A DNA stretch of 64,000 bases from NCBI RefSeq assembly GCF_001905385.1, contig NZ_LIPF01000002.1, positions 186,001 through 250,000 on the forward strand. Reading direction: 5' to 3'. The notes beneath the pieces are model-generated. The model made no database searches. It was not told the DNA's origin and saw nothing but the letters and a program-made list of their open reading frames with translations. Shown one piece after another: positions 9,347 through 18,428 of the stretch. This DNA comes from Streptomyces sp. CB02414 (GTDB taxonomy: Bacteria > Actinomycetota > Actinomycetes > Streptomycetales > Streptomycetaceae). Numbering within the stretch: position 1 is the stretch's first letter; each line of letters begins with the position of its first letter. The position numbers were made by a program, and so were the translations under genes.

Positions 9347-10003
9347 TCACCCGAGTGAGCCGACCCACTTCGCGACACCCTCGGTGATCAGTTCCAGGGC
9401 CCGCTCCTGCGTGATCTCCGCCCGCTTGGGGACGGCGAAGCCGTGGTCGCCGTACGGGATCTCGATCAGGTCGTAGGTCCTCTCAGGTGCCCCGGGGAAT
9501 TCCTCCGGTCTGCCGAAGGGATCGTTGCCGCCCTGTACGACGAGGGTGGGGGCACCCGCGCCGAGCAGTTCGTCCGCGCGGGACTTCTCGGGCTTGCCCG
9601 GCGGGTGCAGCGGGAAGCTGAGGGCGAGCACGGCATGGGCGCCCAGTTCGGCGGCGGTGCGGCAGGCGACGCGGGCGCCGGCGCTGCGGCCGCCGGCGAT
9701 CACCGGCAGGCCGGGCGCCTGGAGCGCGGGCCAGATCCCGCGCCAGCCGGTGTCCAGGGTCTTGGGCGCGGGCGCCAGCTTCTTCCCCGCCACCCGCCAG
9801 GGCTGCTCGACGAGGGCGACGGTCCCGCCGTGCGCGGGCAGCGCGGCCGCCAGTGCCCGCAGGTCGCGCGCCTCGACGCCGCCGCCGGCGCCGTGGCTCG
9901 CGGCGAGGACGAGGCGGGGTTTCCGGGCGTGGTGCCAGGTGATGCGAGCGGGGCCCGCGTCCGTCTCGACCGCCTCTGTCACTACCTCTGTCGCATCCGT
10001 CAC
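9347..10003 (-). CDS. Alpha/beta hydrolase (KANL3/Tex-like dienelactone-hydrolase fold)
   Basis: This 218-residue cytosolic protein has a compact alpha/beta-hydrolase fold. The nucleophile elbow is GRSAGA with Ser107, and Asp161 (QGGNDPFG) and His187 (YGDHGF) complete a plausible catalytic triad. It belongs to the small KANL3/Tex30-like hydrolases of unknown substrate often found beside sigR in Streptomyces. The start is GTG, one base after the stop of the SRAP gene, so both probably share a transcript. Its 3' end lies immediately before the sigR promoter. Confidence 0.85.
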   Translation of the reverse strand: MTDATEVVTEAVETDAGPARITWHHARKPRLVLAASHGAGGGVEARDLRALAAALPAHGGTVALVEQPWRVAGKKLAPAPKTLDTGWRGIWPALQAPGLPVIAGGRSAGARVACRTAAELGAHAVLALSFPLHPPGKPEKSRADELLGAGAPTLVVQGGNDPFGRPEEFPGAPERTYDLIEIPYGDHGFAVPKRAEITQERALELITEGVAKWVGSLG

Positions 10004-10004
10004 G

Positions 10005-10820
10005 TCAGAAGAGTGTGCCCTCTTCGGGGCCCTCCAGCTCCTTCAGCAGCTCCGGCCCGTTGTTGCGGACGTTGCTCACGGCCGTGGAGACGGGGAACGC
10101 CCGCATCAGTCCGGCGGGCGGGGGCGTGAGGAAGGAGGTCAGCTCGTCGGGGTCGGTGCGCGCCGGGTCGAGCCAGTCGTCCCAGCGGTCCGGCGTGAGC
10201 ATCAGCGGCATCCGGGGGTGGATGTCGGCGAGGGCGTGCGGACCGTCGGCGGGGGCGACGGCGAGCGGCGTGGTCTCGGCCTCCGTGGTGATCACCGAGC
10301 AGGTCACCCACCAGGCCTGCGGGTGGTCGTCCGGCAGGGTCCTGTCCCGCCAGAACTCGTACAGACCGGCCATCGCGAAGACCGTCCCGTCGGCCGGGGT
10401 CACGAAGTAGGGCTGCTTGCGCGGGCGCTTCTTGCGGCCCTCCACCTCCAGGTCGCGCTCCTGCCGGCCGGTGACCCACTCGTAGTAGCCGTCGGCGGGG
10501 AGGATGCAGCGCCGGGTGCTGAAGGCGCGTCGGAAGGAGGGCTTCTCGTGGACGGTCTCCGCGCGGGCGTTGATCATCCGGGCGCCGCCCTCGGGCGTCT
10601 TGGACCAGGAGGGGACCAGGCCCCACTTCAGCTTCCGCAGCTGGCGAACCGGCTTCGGGTCCTCGACGTCTTTCAGGGGACGGTCCAGGACGGCGTAGAC
10701 CTCCTTGGTGGGGGCCACGTTGTAGTCGGGCTCCAAGGTCTCCTCGGGCTCCCACTTCTCGATCTCGAAGATTCCCGCGAGATCCTCGGGTCGACGACTC
10801 GCCGCATACCGTCCGCACAT
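10005..10820 (-). CDS. SOS response-associated peptidase (SRAP/HMCES/YedK family)
   Basis: This 271-residue SRAP protein should crosslink to and shield abasic sites in single-stranded DNA. The mature protein starts MCGRY, so removal of Met exposes the catalytic Cys2; this fixes the start at 10820 although the frame extends 22 codons upstream. Other family marks are the Asn in YNVAPT, the Glu in INARAETV and the active-site His in DIHPRMP. The order SRAP, aroA, rsgA is also found in mycobacteria. It is transcribed divergently from the M50-like gene, only 50 bp away. Confidence 0.93.
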   Translation of the reverse strand: MCGRYAASRRPEDLAGIFEIEKWEPEETLEPDYNVAPTKEVYAVLDRPLKDVEDPKPVRQLRKLKWGLVPSWSKTPEGGARMINARAETVHEKPSFRRAFSTRRCILPADGYYEWVTGRQERDLEVEGRKKRPRKQPYFVTPADGTVFAMAGLYEFWRDRTLPDDHPQAWWVTCSVITTEAETTPLAVAPADGPHALADIHPRMPLMLTPDRWDDWLDPARTDPDELTSFLTPPPAGLMRAFPVSTAVSNVRNNGPELLKELEGPEEGTLF

Positions 10821-10870
10821 ACGTGCCACACTGCCAGACCCCGCGTTCTCACGAGGAGCCCTCGCCCGAA

Positions 10871-11593
10871 ATGGACCACCTCGCAACGGCCTCGCTCGCC
10901 TCCCTCTGGGACGAGGTCTCCGGTACCCAGCCCGATCCCGACCTCTGGGTGGTGATCGCCACCCTGGTCGCCGCGCTCGTAGTCGTCGTGCCGCACGGGC
11001 TGTGGCGGATAGCGCGCAACGCCGTCACCATCGCCCACGAGGGCGGCCACGGGCTGGTGGCGCTGCTGACCGGGCGCACGCTCACCGGCATCACGCTGCA
11101 CTCCGACACCAGCGGCCTCACCGTCAGCCGCGGCAAGCCGCACGGGCTCGGGATGATCCTCACCGCGGTGGCCGGCTACACCGCTCCCCCGCTGCTGGGT
11201 CTCGGCGGGGCCGCGCTGCTGGGGGCGGGGCGCATCACGCTGCTGCTGTGGCTGGCGACGGCGCTGCTCGTCGCGCTGCTGGTGATGGTCCGCAACGCGT
11301 ACGGGGTGCTGACGGTGGTGCTGACCGGCGGCACGTTCGTCCTGGTGTCGTGGCTGGCGGGTCCGCAGGTGCAGGCGGCGTTCGCGTACGCGGTGGTGTG
11401 GTTCCTGCTGCTGGGCGGGGTGCGGCCGGCCTTCGAGCTGCAGGCCAAGCGGGCGCGGGGCGGGGCCGGTGACTCGGACGCGGACCAGCTGGCGCGGCTT
11501 ACGCACGCGCCGGCGGGGGTGTGGTTCCTCCTGTTCCACGCGGTGTCGCTGTGCTCGCTGATCGGCGGGGGCCGCTGGCTGCTGGAGCTGTGA
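10871..11593 (+). CDS. M50-like membrane metallopeptidase
   Basis: This 240-residue integral membrane protein has about six hydrophobic segments. An HEGGH zinc motif (56-60) follows the first membrane span, as in the M50B/site-2-protease group of intramembrane peptidases. The usual second motif (NxxPxxxxDG) is not obvious, so activity is uncertain; it resembles short stand-alone M50 proteins conserved in Streptomyces. The ATG at 10871 is preferred to upstream in-frame starts; GAGGAG lies 12 nt before it. Confidence 0.8.
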   Translation: MDHLATASLASLWDEVSGTQPDPDLWVVIATLVAALVVVVPHGLWRIARNAVTIAHEGGHGLVALLTGRTLTGITLHSDTSGLTVSRGKPHGLGMILTAVAGYTAPPLLGLGGAALLGAGRITLLLWLATALLVALLVMVRNAYGVLTVVLTGGTFVLVSWLAGPQVQAAFAYAVVWFLLLGGVRPAFELQAKRARGGAGDSDADQLARLTHAPAGVWFLLFHAVSLCSLIGGGRWLLEL

Positions 11594-11725
11594 CGCCCGG
11601 GCACCCTCCTGCGGGCGCCGTGGTCGGCGCATATATGCACGGCAAGTGCACTGTCGCGATTTCGGTCCGGTTTCGACGCTTTTGATCAAGATCTCCGGTC
11701 GCGTTCAGCCATTAAAGTGGGGCCC

Positions 11726-13042
11726 ATGACCGTGAACCCCGCGCACACCGCCCTCTGGCCCGCCCCGCACGCGAGCGGAGCCGTCGACGCGACCGTCCAC
11801 GTGCCCGGATCCAAGTCGGTCACCAACCGCGCCCTGGTGCTGGCCGCCCTCGCCTCCGAGCCCGGCTGGCTGCGCCGCCCGCTGCGCTCCCGCGACACCG
11901 TGCTGATGGCCGAGGCGCTGCGCGCGATGGGCGTCGAGATCGAGGAGGGCGTCGGTCCGGACGGCACCGGCGAGTTCTGGCGGGTCATCCCGGCGGGCCT
12001 GCGCGGCCCGGCCACGGTCGACGTGGGCAACGCCGGCACGGTCATGCGCTTCCTGCCGCCGGTCGCCGCGCTCGCCGACGGAGCCATCCGCTTCGACGGC
12101 GACCCGCGTTCGTACGAGCGTCCCCTGCACGGCGTGATCGACGCGTTGCGCGCCCTGGGCGCCCGCATCGACGACGACGCGCGCGGCGCGCTCCCGATGA
12201 CCGTGCACGGCGGCGGCGCCCTGGAGGGCGGGCCGGTCGAGATCGACGCCTCGTCGTCCTCGCAGTTCGTCAGCGCCCTGCTGCTGTCCGGCCCGCGCTT
12301 CAACCAGGGCGTCGAGGTCCGCCACACCGGCTCGGCCCTGCCGTCGATGCCGCACATCCGTATGACCGTCGACATGCTGCGCGCGGTCGGCGCCCAGGTC
12401 GACACCCCGGAGTCCGGCGGCGAGCCGAACGTCTGGCGGGTCACGCCGGGCGCGCTGCTCGGCCGGGACCTGACGATCGAGCCGGACCTGTCCAACGCCC
12501 AGCCGTTCCTGGCGGCGGCACTGGTGACCGGCGGCCGGGTCGTGATCCCCGACTGGCCGTCCCGCACCACCCAGCCCGGCGACCGGCTCCGTGAGATCTT
12601 CACCGAGATGGGCGGTGCCTGCGAACTGACGGACTACGGTCTCGTCTTCACCGGCTCGGGTGCCGTGCACGGCATCGACGTGGACCTCGGCGAGGTCGGC
12701 GAGCTGACCCCGGGCATCGCCGCCGTCGCCGCCCTCGCGGACTCGCCCTCCACCCTGCGCGGGGTGGCGCACCTGCGCCTGCACGAGACGGACCGCCTGG
12801 CCGCGCTCACCAAGGAGATCAACGAACTCGGCGGTGACGTCACCGAGACCGCCGACGGCCTGCACATCCGCCCGCGCCGCCTGCACGGCGGCGTCTTCCA
12901 CACGTACGAGGACCACCGCATGGCCACCGCGGGCGCGATCATCGGCCTCGCGGTCGAGGGTGTGGAGATCGAGAACGTGGCGACGACGGCCAAGACGCTG
13001 CCCGAATTCCCCGACCTGTGGACCGGGATGCTCGGGGCGTAG
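11726..13042 (+). CDS. aroA: 3-phosphoshikimate 1-carboxyvinyltransferase (EPSP synthase)
   Basis: This 438-residue enzyme transfers enolpyruvate from PEP to shikimate-3-phosphate, the sixth step of the shikimate pathway. The phosphate-binding PGSKSVTNR motif (27-35) with Lys30 and Arg35, the [10 protein letters not shown] loop, the [11 protein letters not shown] segment and the late LRLHETDRL and YEDHRMA motifs are all present. The ATG at 11726 gives a normal N-terminus; a GTG three codons upstream is in frame. rsgA follows 12 bp downstream, so the pair is probably co-transcribed, as in mycobacteria. Confidence 0.97.
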   Translation: MTVNPAHTALWPAPHASGAVDATVHVPGSKSVTNRALVLAALASEPGWLRRPLRSRDTVLMAEALRAMGVEIEEGVGPDGTGEFWRVIPAGLRGPATVDVGNAGTVMRFLPPVAALADGAIRFDGDPRSYERPLHGVIDALRALGARIDDDARGALPMTVHGGGALEGGPVEIDASSSSQFVSALLLSGPRFNQGVEVRHTGSALPSMPHIRMTVDMLRAVGAQVDTPESGGEPNVWRVTPGALLGRDLTIEPDLSNAQPFLAAALVTGGRVVIPDWPSRTTQPGDRLREIFTEMGGACELTDYGLVFTGSGAVHGIDVDLGEVGELTPGIAAVAALADSPSTLRGVAHLRLHETDRLAALTKEINELGGDVTETADGLHIRPRRLHGGVFHTYEDHRMATAGAIIGLAVEGVEIENVATTAKTLPEFPDLWTGMLGA

Positions 13043-13054
13043 GGACGGATCGCC

Positions 13055-14068
13055 ATGCGCCGCTACGGCAAGCACACCGACGAGGACGACATCCGCTCGC
13101 GCCCCAACCGCAAGGGCAACCGTCCGCGCACCCACACCCGCCCCAAGCACGAGGACGCCGCCGAGGGGCTCGTCCTCACCGTGGACCGCGGCCGGCTGAC
13201 CTGCCTCGTCGAGGACCGGGTCGTCATGGCGATGAAGGCCCGGGAACTGGGCCGCAAGGCGGCGATCGTCGGCGACCGGGTGGCGCTGGTCGGCGACCTC
13301 ACCGGCAAGAAGGACACCCTCGCGCGCATCGTCCGCATCGAGGAACGCACCTCCGTCCTGCGCCGCACGGCGGACGACGACGACCCGTACGAGCGCGTCG
13401 TCGTCGCCAACGCCGACCAGCTCGCCATCGTCACGGCCCTCGCCGACCCGGAGCCGCGCCCCCGCCTCATCGACCGCTGCCTGGTCGCGGCGTTCGACGG
13501 CGGCCTCACCCCGCTGCTGGTGATGACCAAGTCGGACCTCGCCCCGCCCGACGAACTGCTGGAGCTGTACGGCGCGTTGGACATCCCGTACGTCGTCACC
13601 AGCCGCGAGGAGCTGGAGAACGGCGCGGCGGCCGACCTCGTACGAGAACACCTGGACGGCAGGATCACGGCGTTCGTCGGCCACTCCGGCGTCGGCAAGA
13701 CGACCCTGGTGAACACGCTGGTGCCCGAGGACCGCCGTCGCGTGACGGGCCACGTCAACGCGGTGACGGGCCGCGGCCGGCACACGACGACCTCGGCCCT
13801 CGCCCTCCCCCTGTCCTCCGAGGCGGGCGGCTGGGTCGTGGACACCCCGGGCGTACGGTCGTTCGGGCTCGCGCACATCGACCCGTCGCGGGTGATCAAC
13901 GCCTTCCCCGACCTGGTGCCCGGCACCGAGGGCTGTCCGCGTGCGTGCAGCCACGACGAGCCCGACTGCGCGCTGGACGCGTGGGTCGCCGAGGGGCACG
14001 CCGACCCGGCGCGGCTGTACTCGCTGCGCCGACTGCTCTCCACCCGGGAGCGGAAGGAAGGCGACTGA
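13055..14068 (+). CDS. rsgA: Ribosome small-subunit-dependent GTPase RsgA
   Basis: This 337-residue late-stage 30S assembly GTPase shows the circularly permuted G-domain typical of RsgA: G4 TKSD (158-161) comes before G1 GHSGVGKT (209-216) and G3 DTPG (263-266). An N-terminal OB-fold and a C-terminal zinc knuckle (C294, C298, H300, C305) flank it. It acts in the cytoplasm on 30S particles. It is co-directional with aroA, 12 bp away. Confidence 0.96.
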   Translation: MRRYGKHTDEDDIRSRPNRKGNRPRTHTRPKHEDAAEGLVLTVDRGRLTCLVEDRVVMAMKARELGRKAAIVGDRVALVGDLTGKKDTLARIVRIEERTSVLRRTADDDDPYERVVVANADQLAIVTALADPEPRPRLIDRCLVAAFDGGLTPLLVMTKSDLAPPDELLELYGALDIPYVVTSREELENGAAADLVREHLDGRITAFVGHSGVGKTTLVNTLVPEDRRRVTGHVNAVTGRGRHTTTSALALPLSSEAGGWVVDTPGVRSFGLAHIDPSRVINAFPDLVPGTEGCPRACSHDEPDCALDAWVAEGHADPARLYSLRRLLSTRERKEGD

Positions 14069-14070
14069 CG

Positions 14071-14118
14071 TTCGCGTTGTTCGCCGTGCTGACCTTCGCG
14101 TTGTTTGCCGTGCGTGGG
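14071..14118. repeat. Imperfect tandem duplication after rsgA
   Basis: Two adjacent copies of a 24-28 bp segment both begin TTCGCGTTGTT(C/T)GCCGTGC. The first occupies 14071-14094 and the second 14095-14118. They start two bases after the rsgA stop and lie in the promoter-proximal region of the SMR gene. It looks like a recent small duplication. Confidence 0.6.
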
Positions 14119-14213
14119 GACCGGTAAGGGCATAATCGCACCAAGCCGGATCCAAGCCTGAGCAAAACCGGACGCAGCGGTCACGGTACGACGGGACTAC
14201 GGGAGGACATGAC

Positions 14214-14537
14214 ATGGCGTGGCTGCTGGTCATAGTGGCCGGGGTGCTCGAAACCGGATTCGCCGTCTGCCTGAAGCTGTCGCACGGCTTCACCCGCCTC
14301 TGGCCGACCGTCGCCTTCTGCGTGTTCGCGCTGGGCAGCTTCGGCCTGCTGACGATGTCGCTGAAGAAGCTCGACGTCGGTCCGGCGTACGCGGTGTGGA
14401 CCGGCATCGGTGCGGCGGGCACCGCCATCTACGGCATGGTCTTCCTCGGCGACCTGGTCTCCACGCTGAAGATCGTCTCGATCAGCCTGGTCATCATCGG
14501 CGTGATCGGGCTGCAGTTGTCGGGCTCGGCACACTGA
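14214..14537 (+). CDS. sugE: SMR-family exporter, SugE/Gdx type (candidate guanidinium exporter)
   Basis: This 107-residue, four-span small multidrug resistance protein has the essential membrane Glu13 (GVLETGFAV). The GPAYAVWTGIGA signature matches SugE/Gdx rather than EmrE. Characterised Gdx proteins exchange guanidinium ion for protons as a dual-topology dimer. A possible -10 hexamer CATAAT lies at 14131-14136, leaving a leader of about 70 nt; GGGAGGAC precedes the ATG. Related genes are often under guanidine riboswitches, but I could not fold this leader into a known class. It is a single-gene member, consistent with a homodimer. Confidence 0.88.
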   Translation: MAWLLVIVAGVLETGFAVCLKLSHGFTRLWPTVAFCVFALGSFGLLTMSLKKLDVGPAYAVWTGIGAAGTAIYGMVFLGDLVSTLKIVSISLVIIGVIGLQLSGSAH

Positions 14538-14553
14538 CCACCCGGCGCCGGCG

Positions 14554-15153
14554 TCAGGACGCCGACCGGCGCGGCAGGACGGTGCGTACGAGTTCCGCCA
14601 CGCCACCCTCGCCGGGCGGGGCCGCGACGCAGGACAGCGCGAGGCGTACGGCCAGTTCGCAGGAGCGGGCCAGGTCACCGGTGTCCGGTGACGGGTCGCC
14701 GTTCAGGGCGGCGACGGCACGGTCGCGGACCAGGGCGACGAAGTCGCGGGGCGAGGGCAGCGGGCCGTCGGCCCGGCGCTGGGCCGGCACGACGGACGAG
14801 GACGACACCGCCGTCAGGGGCGGGGCGGGCAGGCGCTCGCTCCAGCATCCGGTGAGCATCGCCCGGACCAGGGCGTTGTCACGGGCGACGGAGACGGTCC
14901 ACTCGGCGGTCGCGGTGAGCCGGTCACGGCGGGCGCCGGCGAGCGCGCGCTCCACGCCGGCCAGGTACCCGTCCGCCTCCCTGCGGACGAGCGCCCGGGC
15001 GAGGCCCTCCTTGCTCCCGAACTCGTTGTAGAGCGTCTGCCGGGACACCCCGGCCGCCGCCGCCACGTCCACCATCCGCACGGCGGACCAGGGCCGACGC
15101 TCCAGGGCCAGGTAAGCGGCATCGAGCAGGGACTCCCGGGCTGCAGGCACCAT
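14554..15153 (-). CDS. TetR-family transcriptional regulator
   Basis: This 199-residue regulator has an N-terminal TetR DNA-binding domain: [30 protein letters not shown] at about residues 22-51 is the helix-turn-helix. The ligand-binding half is variable. The frame extends about 100 codons further upstream through a repeat, but the ATG at 15153 with AGGAGG just before it starts the fold correctly. It is convergent with the SMR gene (17 bp apart); neither neighbour is a certain target. Confidence 0.9.
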   Translation of the reverse strand: MVPAARESLLDAAYLALERRPWSAVRMVDVAAAAGVSRQTLYNEFGSKEGLARALVRREADGYLAGVERALAGARRDRLTATAEWTVSVARDNALVRAMLTGCWSERLPAPPLTAVSSSSVVPAQRRADGPLPSPRDFVALVRDRAVAALNGDPSPDTGDLARSCELAVRLALSCVAAPPGEGGVAELVRTVLPRRSAS

Positions 15154-15231
15154 CGCCTCCTCGGGCCGAGCGACTTGCCGCCCAGATTTGACGGGTATGC
15201 GCCCACTGTCAAGAGCCCTCGCGCCCGCGCC

Positions 15232-15300
15232 GCTGCGGGCAGTCGTCCCGCTGGGGCGGCACGGGTGGGCGCAGCGGCACCCGGTAACGCCGGGTTGCGC
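15232..15300. repeat. Intergenic repeat, copy A
   Basis: A 69-bp element beginning GCTGCGGGCAGTCG lies between tetR and hisN. It matches a second copy at 19086-19154 with only a few substitutions. The core is an inverted repeat around CCGCTGGGGCGG, nested in a longer GCTGCG...CGCAGC pairing. I recall similar elements scattered in Streptomyces intergenic DNA. The hairpin here has one mismatch. Confidence 0.7.
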
Positions 15301-15420
15301 AAGCCACCCCCACGCCGGGTGACCTCCGCAGCCGGCCGGCCACCGCACCCACGACAACCTCGCCACGCCCGCCAAACCCCTGGTGGCCCCGCCCCACCCC
15401 CGCCCGATACCGTGACCCGC

Positions 15421-16221
15421 ATGCCCGACTACCTCGACGACCTCCGCCTCGCCCACGTCCTCGCGGACGCCGCCGACGCCGCGACGATGGACCGCTTCAA
15501 GGCCCTAGACCTCAAGGTCGAGACCAAGCCGGACATGACCCCGGTGAGTGAAGCGGACAAGGCCGCCGAGGAACTGATCCGCGGTCACCTCGCCCGAGCC
15601 CGCCCACGCGACGCCGTCCTCGGCGAGGAGTACGGCACCGAGGGCACCGGCCCCCGCCGCTGGATCATCGATCCGATCGACGGCACCAAGAACTACGTCC
15701 GCGGCGTTCCCGTCTGGGCCACCCTCATCTCCCTGACGGAAGCGGGCGAGGGCGGCTACCAGCCCGTCGTCGGCCTCGTCTCCGCCCCCGCCCTGGGCCG
15801 CCGCTGGTGGGCGGTGAAAGACCACGGCGCGTTCACCGGCCGCAGCCTCACCTCGGCCTCCCGGCTCCAGGTCTCCCAGGTCTCGGCCCTCTCCGACGCC
15901 TCCTTCGCGTACTCCTCGCTCAGCGGCTGGGAGGAACAGGGCCGCCTCGACGGCTTCCTGGATCTGACCCGCGAGGTCTGGCGCACTCGCGCGTACGGCG
16001 ACTTCTGGCCGTACATGATGGTGGCCGAGGGCTCGGTCGACATCTGCGCCGAACCCGAGCTCTCCCTCTGGGACATGGCCGCGAACGCGATCATCGTCAC
16101 GGAGGCCGGTGGCACCTTCACCGGCCTGGACGGCCGCCCCGGCCCGCACAGCGGCAACGCGGCCGCGTCGAACGGCCGGCTCCACGACGAGCTGCTCGGC
16201 TACCTCAACCAGCGGTACTGA
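15421..16221 (+). CDS. hisN: Histidinol-phosphate phosphatase (inositol-monophosphatase fold)
   Basis: This 266-residue member of the Mg2+-dependent IMPase superfamily has the metal motifs GEE (68-70), DPIDGT (84-89) and a late ELSLWDMAA. Its S. coelicolor orthologue (SCO5208) was shown to be the histidinol-phosphate phosphatase of histidine biosynthesis, so that role is assigned here rather than inositol metabolism. The start ATG at 15421 follows the consensus N-terminus; the longer open frame runs into the upstream repeat and is rejected. Confidence 0.9.
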   Translation: MPDYLDDLRLAHVLADAADAATMDRFKALDLKVETKPDMTPVSEADKAAEELIRGHLARARPRDAVLGEEYGTEGTGPRRWIIDPIDGTKNYVRGVPVWATLISLTEAGEGGYQPVVGLVSAPALGRRWWAVKDHGAFTGRSLTSASRLQVSQVSALSDASFAYSSLSGWEEQGRLDGFLDLTREVWRTRAYGDFWPYMMVAEGSVDICAEPELSLWDMAANAIIVTEAGGTFTGLDGRPGPHSGNAAASNGRLHDELLGYLNQRY

Positions 16222-16286
16222 CCGCCCTCTTGTTGACCCGCCCTTTACCTGCCACTCTGAGAGTCCCCCTACTTGTGAACTTGTGA

Positions 16287-16308
16287 ATCCATGAACTAAC
16301 TCATGGAT
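16287..16308. promoter_or_regulatory. Inverted repeat before the CBS-domain gene
   Basis: ATCCATGA-ACTAAC-TCATGGAT is a perfect 8-bp inverted repeat, and flanking GTG/CAC bases could extend the pairing. Just upstream CTTGTGAA is directly repeated (16272-16287). The element lies 25 bp before the chosen start, so it could be an operator or an RNA hairpin in the leader. Confidence 0.4.
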
Positions 16309-16332
16309 CACCGGCAGGAGGTGGCTCCACCC

Positions 16333-16734
16333 ATGCTCGTCCGCGAAGCCATGAGCACGGTCGCCCTCACCATCGGCCCAGCCCACACCCTCCGCCAGGC
16401 CGCCGCCCTGATGGCCGCGCGCCACGTCGGCGCGGCGGTCGTCCACGACCCCGACGCCGGCGGCATCGGCATCCTCACCGAACGCGACGTCCTGATCTCC
16501 GTGGGCCTCGGCCAGGACCCCGACACCGAGCGCGCCCACGCCCACACCACCACCGACGTCGTGTTCGCCGCACCGTCCTGGACCGTGGAGGAGGCCGCCC
16601 GGGCGATGGCGCACGGCGGCTTCCGCCACCTGATCGTCCTGGAGCGCGGCGAGCCCGCCGGCATCGTCTCGGTCCGCGACATCATCCGCTGCTGGGCCCC
16701 GGCCCGGGAGCGGACGCAACGAGTACCGGCCTGA
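16333..16734 (+). CDS. CBS-domain protein (paired CBS module)
   Basis: This 133-residue protein is made almost entirely of two CBS repeats (VREAMSTVALTIGPAHTLRQAA and TTDVVFAAPSWTVEEAA, each with a conserved RDV/RDI ending). Such stand-alone modules bind adenosine nucleotides and usually regulate partners; no partner is visible next door. The ATG at 16333 is preferred because GGAGGTGG lies about 8-10 nt upstream. An in-frame ATG at 16303 sits within the inverted repeat and has no ribosome-binding site. Confidence 0.85.
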   Translation: MLVREAMSTVALTIGPAHTLRQAAALMAARHVGAAVVHDPDAGGIGILTERDVLISVGLGQDPDTERAHAHTTTDVVFAAPSWTVEEAARAMAHGGFRHLIVLERGEPAGIVSVRDIIRCWAPARERTQRVPA

Positions 16735-16763
16735 TTCCCCGCACACGGCACCCGGAACGCGAA

Positions 16764-16801
16764 GCGGGCCGGAACCCCCGTTCCCGGGGATTCCGGCCCG
16801 C
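16764..16801. terminator. Bidirectional terminator between the CBS gene and catalase
   Basis: The arms GCGGGCCGGAA and TTCCGGCCCGC are perfectly complementary over 11 bp, with further CCCC/GGGG pairing inside. The hairpin lies between two convergent genes ending at 16734 and 16833. Confidence 0.75.
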
Positions 16802-16832
16802 CGCCACGACAAGCGGTCCAGTGCTGGTTGTG

Positions 16833-18284
16833 TCAGCCGCGCAGGGCCTGGACCGCGGCCTCCAGCCGCTTGCCGAAGTCACCGTCGGCCTGACGGAAGT
16901 TGTTGACCGCGCGCTCGATGATGTCGTCGCGCGAGACGCCGGAGAGGGCGCCGGCCAGGTTGTTGATCAGCCGCTCCTTCTCTTCGTCCGTCATCAGCCG
17001 GTAGAGGTTGCCCGCCTGGACGAAGTCGTTGTCCTCGGCGTGCGACGGAGTCGCGGTCTCGCCGGTGACGCCGGAGACGGCGACCGGCTGCCACAGGGGC
17101 TTGTCCGTCTGGAACGGGCCGCCGAAGCTGTTCGGCTCGTAGTTCTTCGCACCCTTGTGCCGGCCGTCGTACAGGTAGCCGTCACGGGAGTTGGTGCGCG
17201 CCTCGGTGGCGTGCGGACGGTTCACCGGCAGGTGGTCGGCGTTGATGCCGACGCGGTAGCGGTGGGCGTCGCCGTAGCCGAACAGGCGGCCCTGGAGCAT
17301 CTTGTCCGGGGACGGGCCGATGCCGGGCACGAAGTGCGCCGGGGAGAAGATCGACTGCTCGACCTCGGCGAAGATGTTCTCCGGGTTGCGGTTGAGCTCC
17401 AGCTTGCCGAACCAGACGATCGGGTAGTCCGCGTGCGGCCACACCTTGGTCAGGTCGAACGGGTTGAAGCGGTACGTCGCGGCCTCGGCGACGGGCATGA
17501 TCTGCACGCCGACGGTCCAGGACGGGAACTCGCCCCGCTCGATCGCCTGGCGCAGGTCGCGCTGGTGGGAGTCGGGGTCCTCACCGGCGAGCTTGTCGGC
17601 CTCGGCCTGCGTGAGGCACTTGATGCCCTGGTCGGTCTTGAAGTGGTACTTGACCCAGAAGGCCTCGCCGGCCTCGTTGTTCCACTGGAAGGTGTGCGAG
17701 CCGAAGCCGTCCATGTGGCGGTACGACGCCGGGATGCCGCGGTCGCCGAACAGCCAGGTCACCTGGTGCGTCGACTCGGGCGACAGGCCCCAGAAGTCCC
17801 AGACGTTGTCCATCTCCGTCGAGCCCGTGTAGGGGTCGCGCTTCTGGGTGTGGATGAAGTCCGGGAACTTGATGGCGTCCCGGATGAAGAACACCGGGGT
17901 GTTGTTGCCGACGAGGTCGTAGTTGCCCTCTTCGGTGTAGAACTTCAGCGCGAAGCCGCGCGGGTCGCGGACGGCGTCCGCCGCACCCAGGTTGCCGGCC
18001 ACGGTCGAGAAGCGGAGGAAGGTCTCCGTCTCCTTGCCGACCTCGGACAGGAACTTCGCCCTGGTGTACTTGGTGACATCGGCGGTGACCGTGAAGGTGC
18101 CGTACGCACCGGCACCGCGGGCGTGCACGACACGCTCCGGGATGCGCTCACGGTTGAAGTGGGCCAGCTTCTCGAGGAGCAGCTGGTCCTGGACGAGCAC
18201 GGGGCCGCCGACGCCCGCGGTCTCGCTGTTCTGGTTGTCGGCTACCGGAGCACCGGCCTCCGTAGTAAGCGGTCCCTGAGTCAC
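16833..18284 (-). CDS. catA: Monofunctional heme catalase
   Basis: This 483-residue catalase decomposes hydrogen peroxide. The distal His54 lies in [13 protein letters not shown], a conserved Asn is in VGNNTPVFF (127-128), and the proximal heme ligand is Tyr337 in [12 protein letters not shown]. Length and sequence fit the small-subunit clade. The start is GTG at 18284 with CAGGAGG five bases upstream; the open frame extends 35 codons further but through the promoter. It is divergent from a Fur-type regulator of the CatR group, and a palindrome lies between the -35 and -10 of its promoter. Confidence 0.95.
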   Translation of the reverse strand: MTQGPLTTEAGAPVADNQNSETAGVGGPVLVQDQLLLEKLAHFNRERIPERVVHARGAGAYGTFTVTADVTKYTRAKFLSEVGKETETFLRFSTVAGNLGAADAVRDPRGFALKFYTEEGNYDLVGNNTPVFFIRDAIKFPDFIHTQKRDPYTGSTEMDNVWDFWGLSPESTHQVTWLFGDRGIPASYRHMDGFGSHTFQWNNEAGEAFWVKYHFKTDQGIKCLTQAEADKLAGEDPDSHQRDLRQAIERGEFPSWTVGVQIMPVAEAATYRFNPFDLTKVWPHADYPIVWFGKLELNRNPENIFAEVEQSIFSPAHFVPGIGPSPDKMLQGRLFGYGDAHRYRVGINADHLPVNRPHATEARTNSRDGYLYDGRHKGAKNYEPNSFGGPFQTDKPLWQPVAVSGVTGETATPSHAEDNDFVQAGNLYRLMTDEEKERLINNLAGALSGVSRDDIIERAVNNFRQADGDFGKRLEAAVQALRG

Positions 18285-18339
18285 GTACGCCTCCTGCGCC
18301 AATCCTGCAAAACCTGTCCCTTGGCTAATGCCGTCACCG

Positions 18340-18367
18340 ATCCTACAATGGACATTGTCTAAGTCAA
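18340..18367 (-). promoter_or_regulatory. Catalase promoter with CatR-type operator in the spacer
   Basis: On the minus strand TTGACT (18362-18367), a 16-bp spacer and TAGGAT (18340-18345) form a good vegetative promoter ending about 50 bp before the catalase GTG. The palindrome ACAATG-GA-CATTGT (18345-18358) fills most of the spacer. A bound Fur-type repressor there would block RNA polymerase. AGTC/GACT half-sites flank it toward catR. Confidence 0.75.
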
Positions 18368-18428
18368 GTAAGACTCCAAAGTCACACACGTTCGGGACCT
18401 GGTCCCCCTTGCTGTTAGGCTGGTGCGT

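Noticed and set aside
14137..14213. Definite guanidine-III riboswitch call
   Set aside because: The CCGGACG start resembles the class, but the two helices of its pseudoknot do not form with the bases present, so it is kept only as a question.
11705..14428. 907-codon open frame on the minus strand opposite aroA and rsgA
   Set aside because: It is the complement of two certain genes, has no family motifs and reflects the lack of stop codons in high-GC DNA.
14549..14564. Short hairpin CGGCGTC-AG-GACGCCG between the SMR and TetR genes as a terminator
   Set aside because: Only 7 bp with a 2-nt loop and overlapping the tetR stop codon; too weak to list as a feature.
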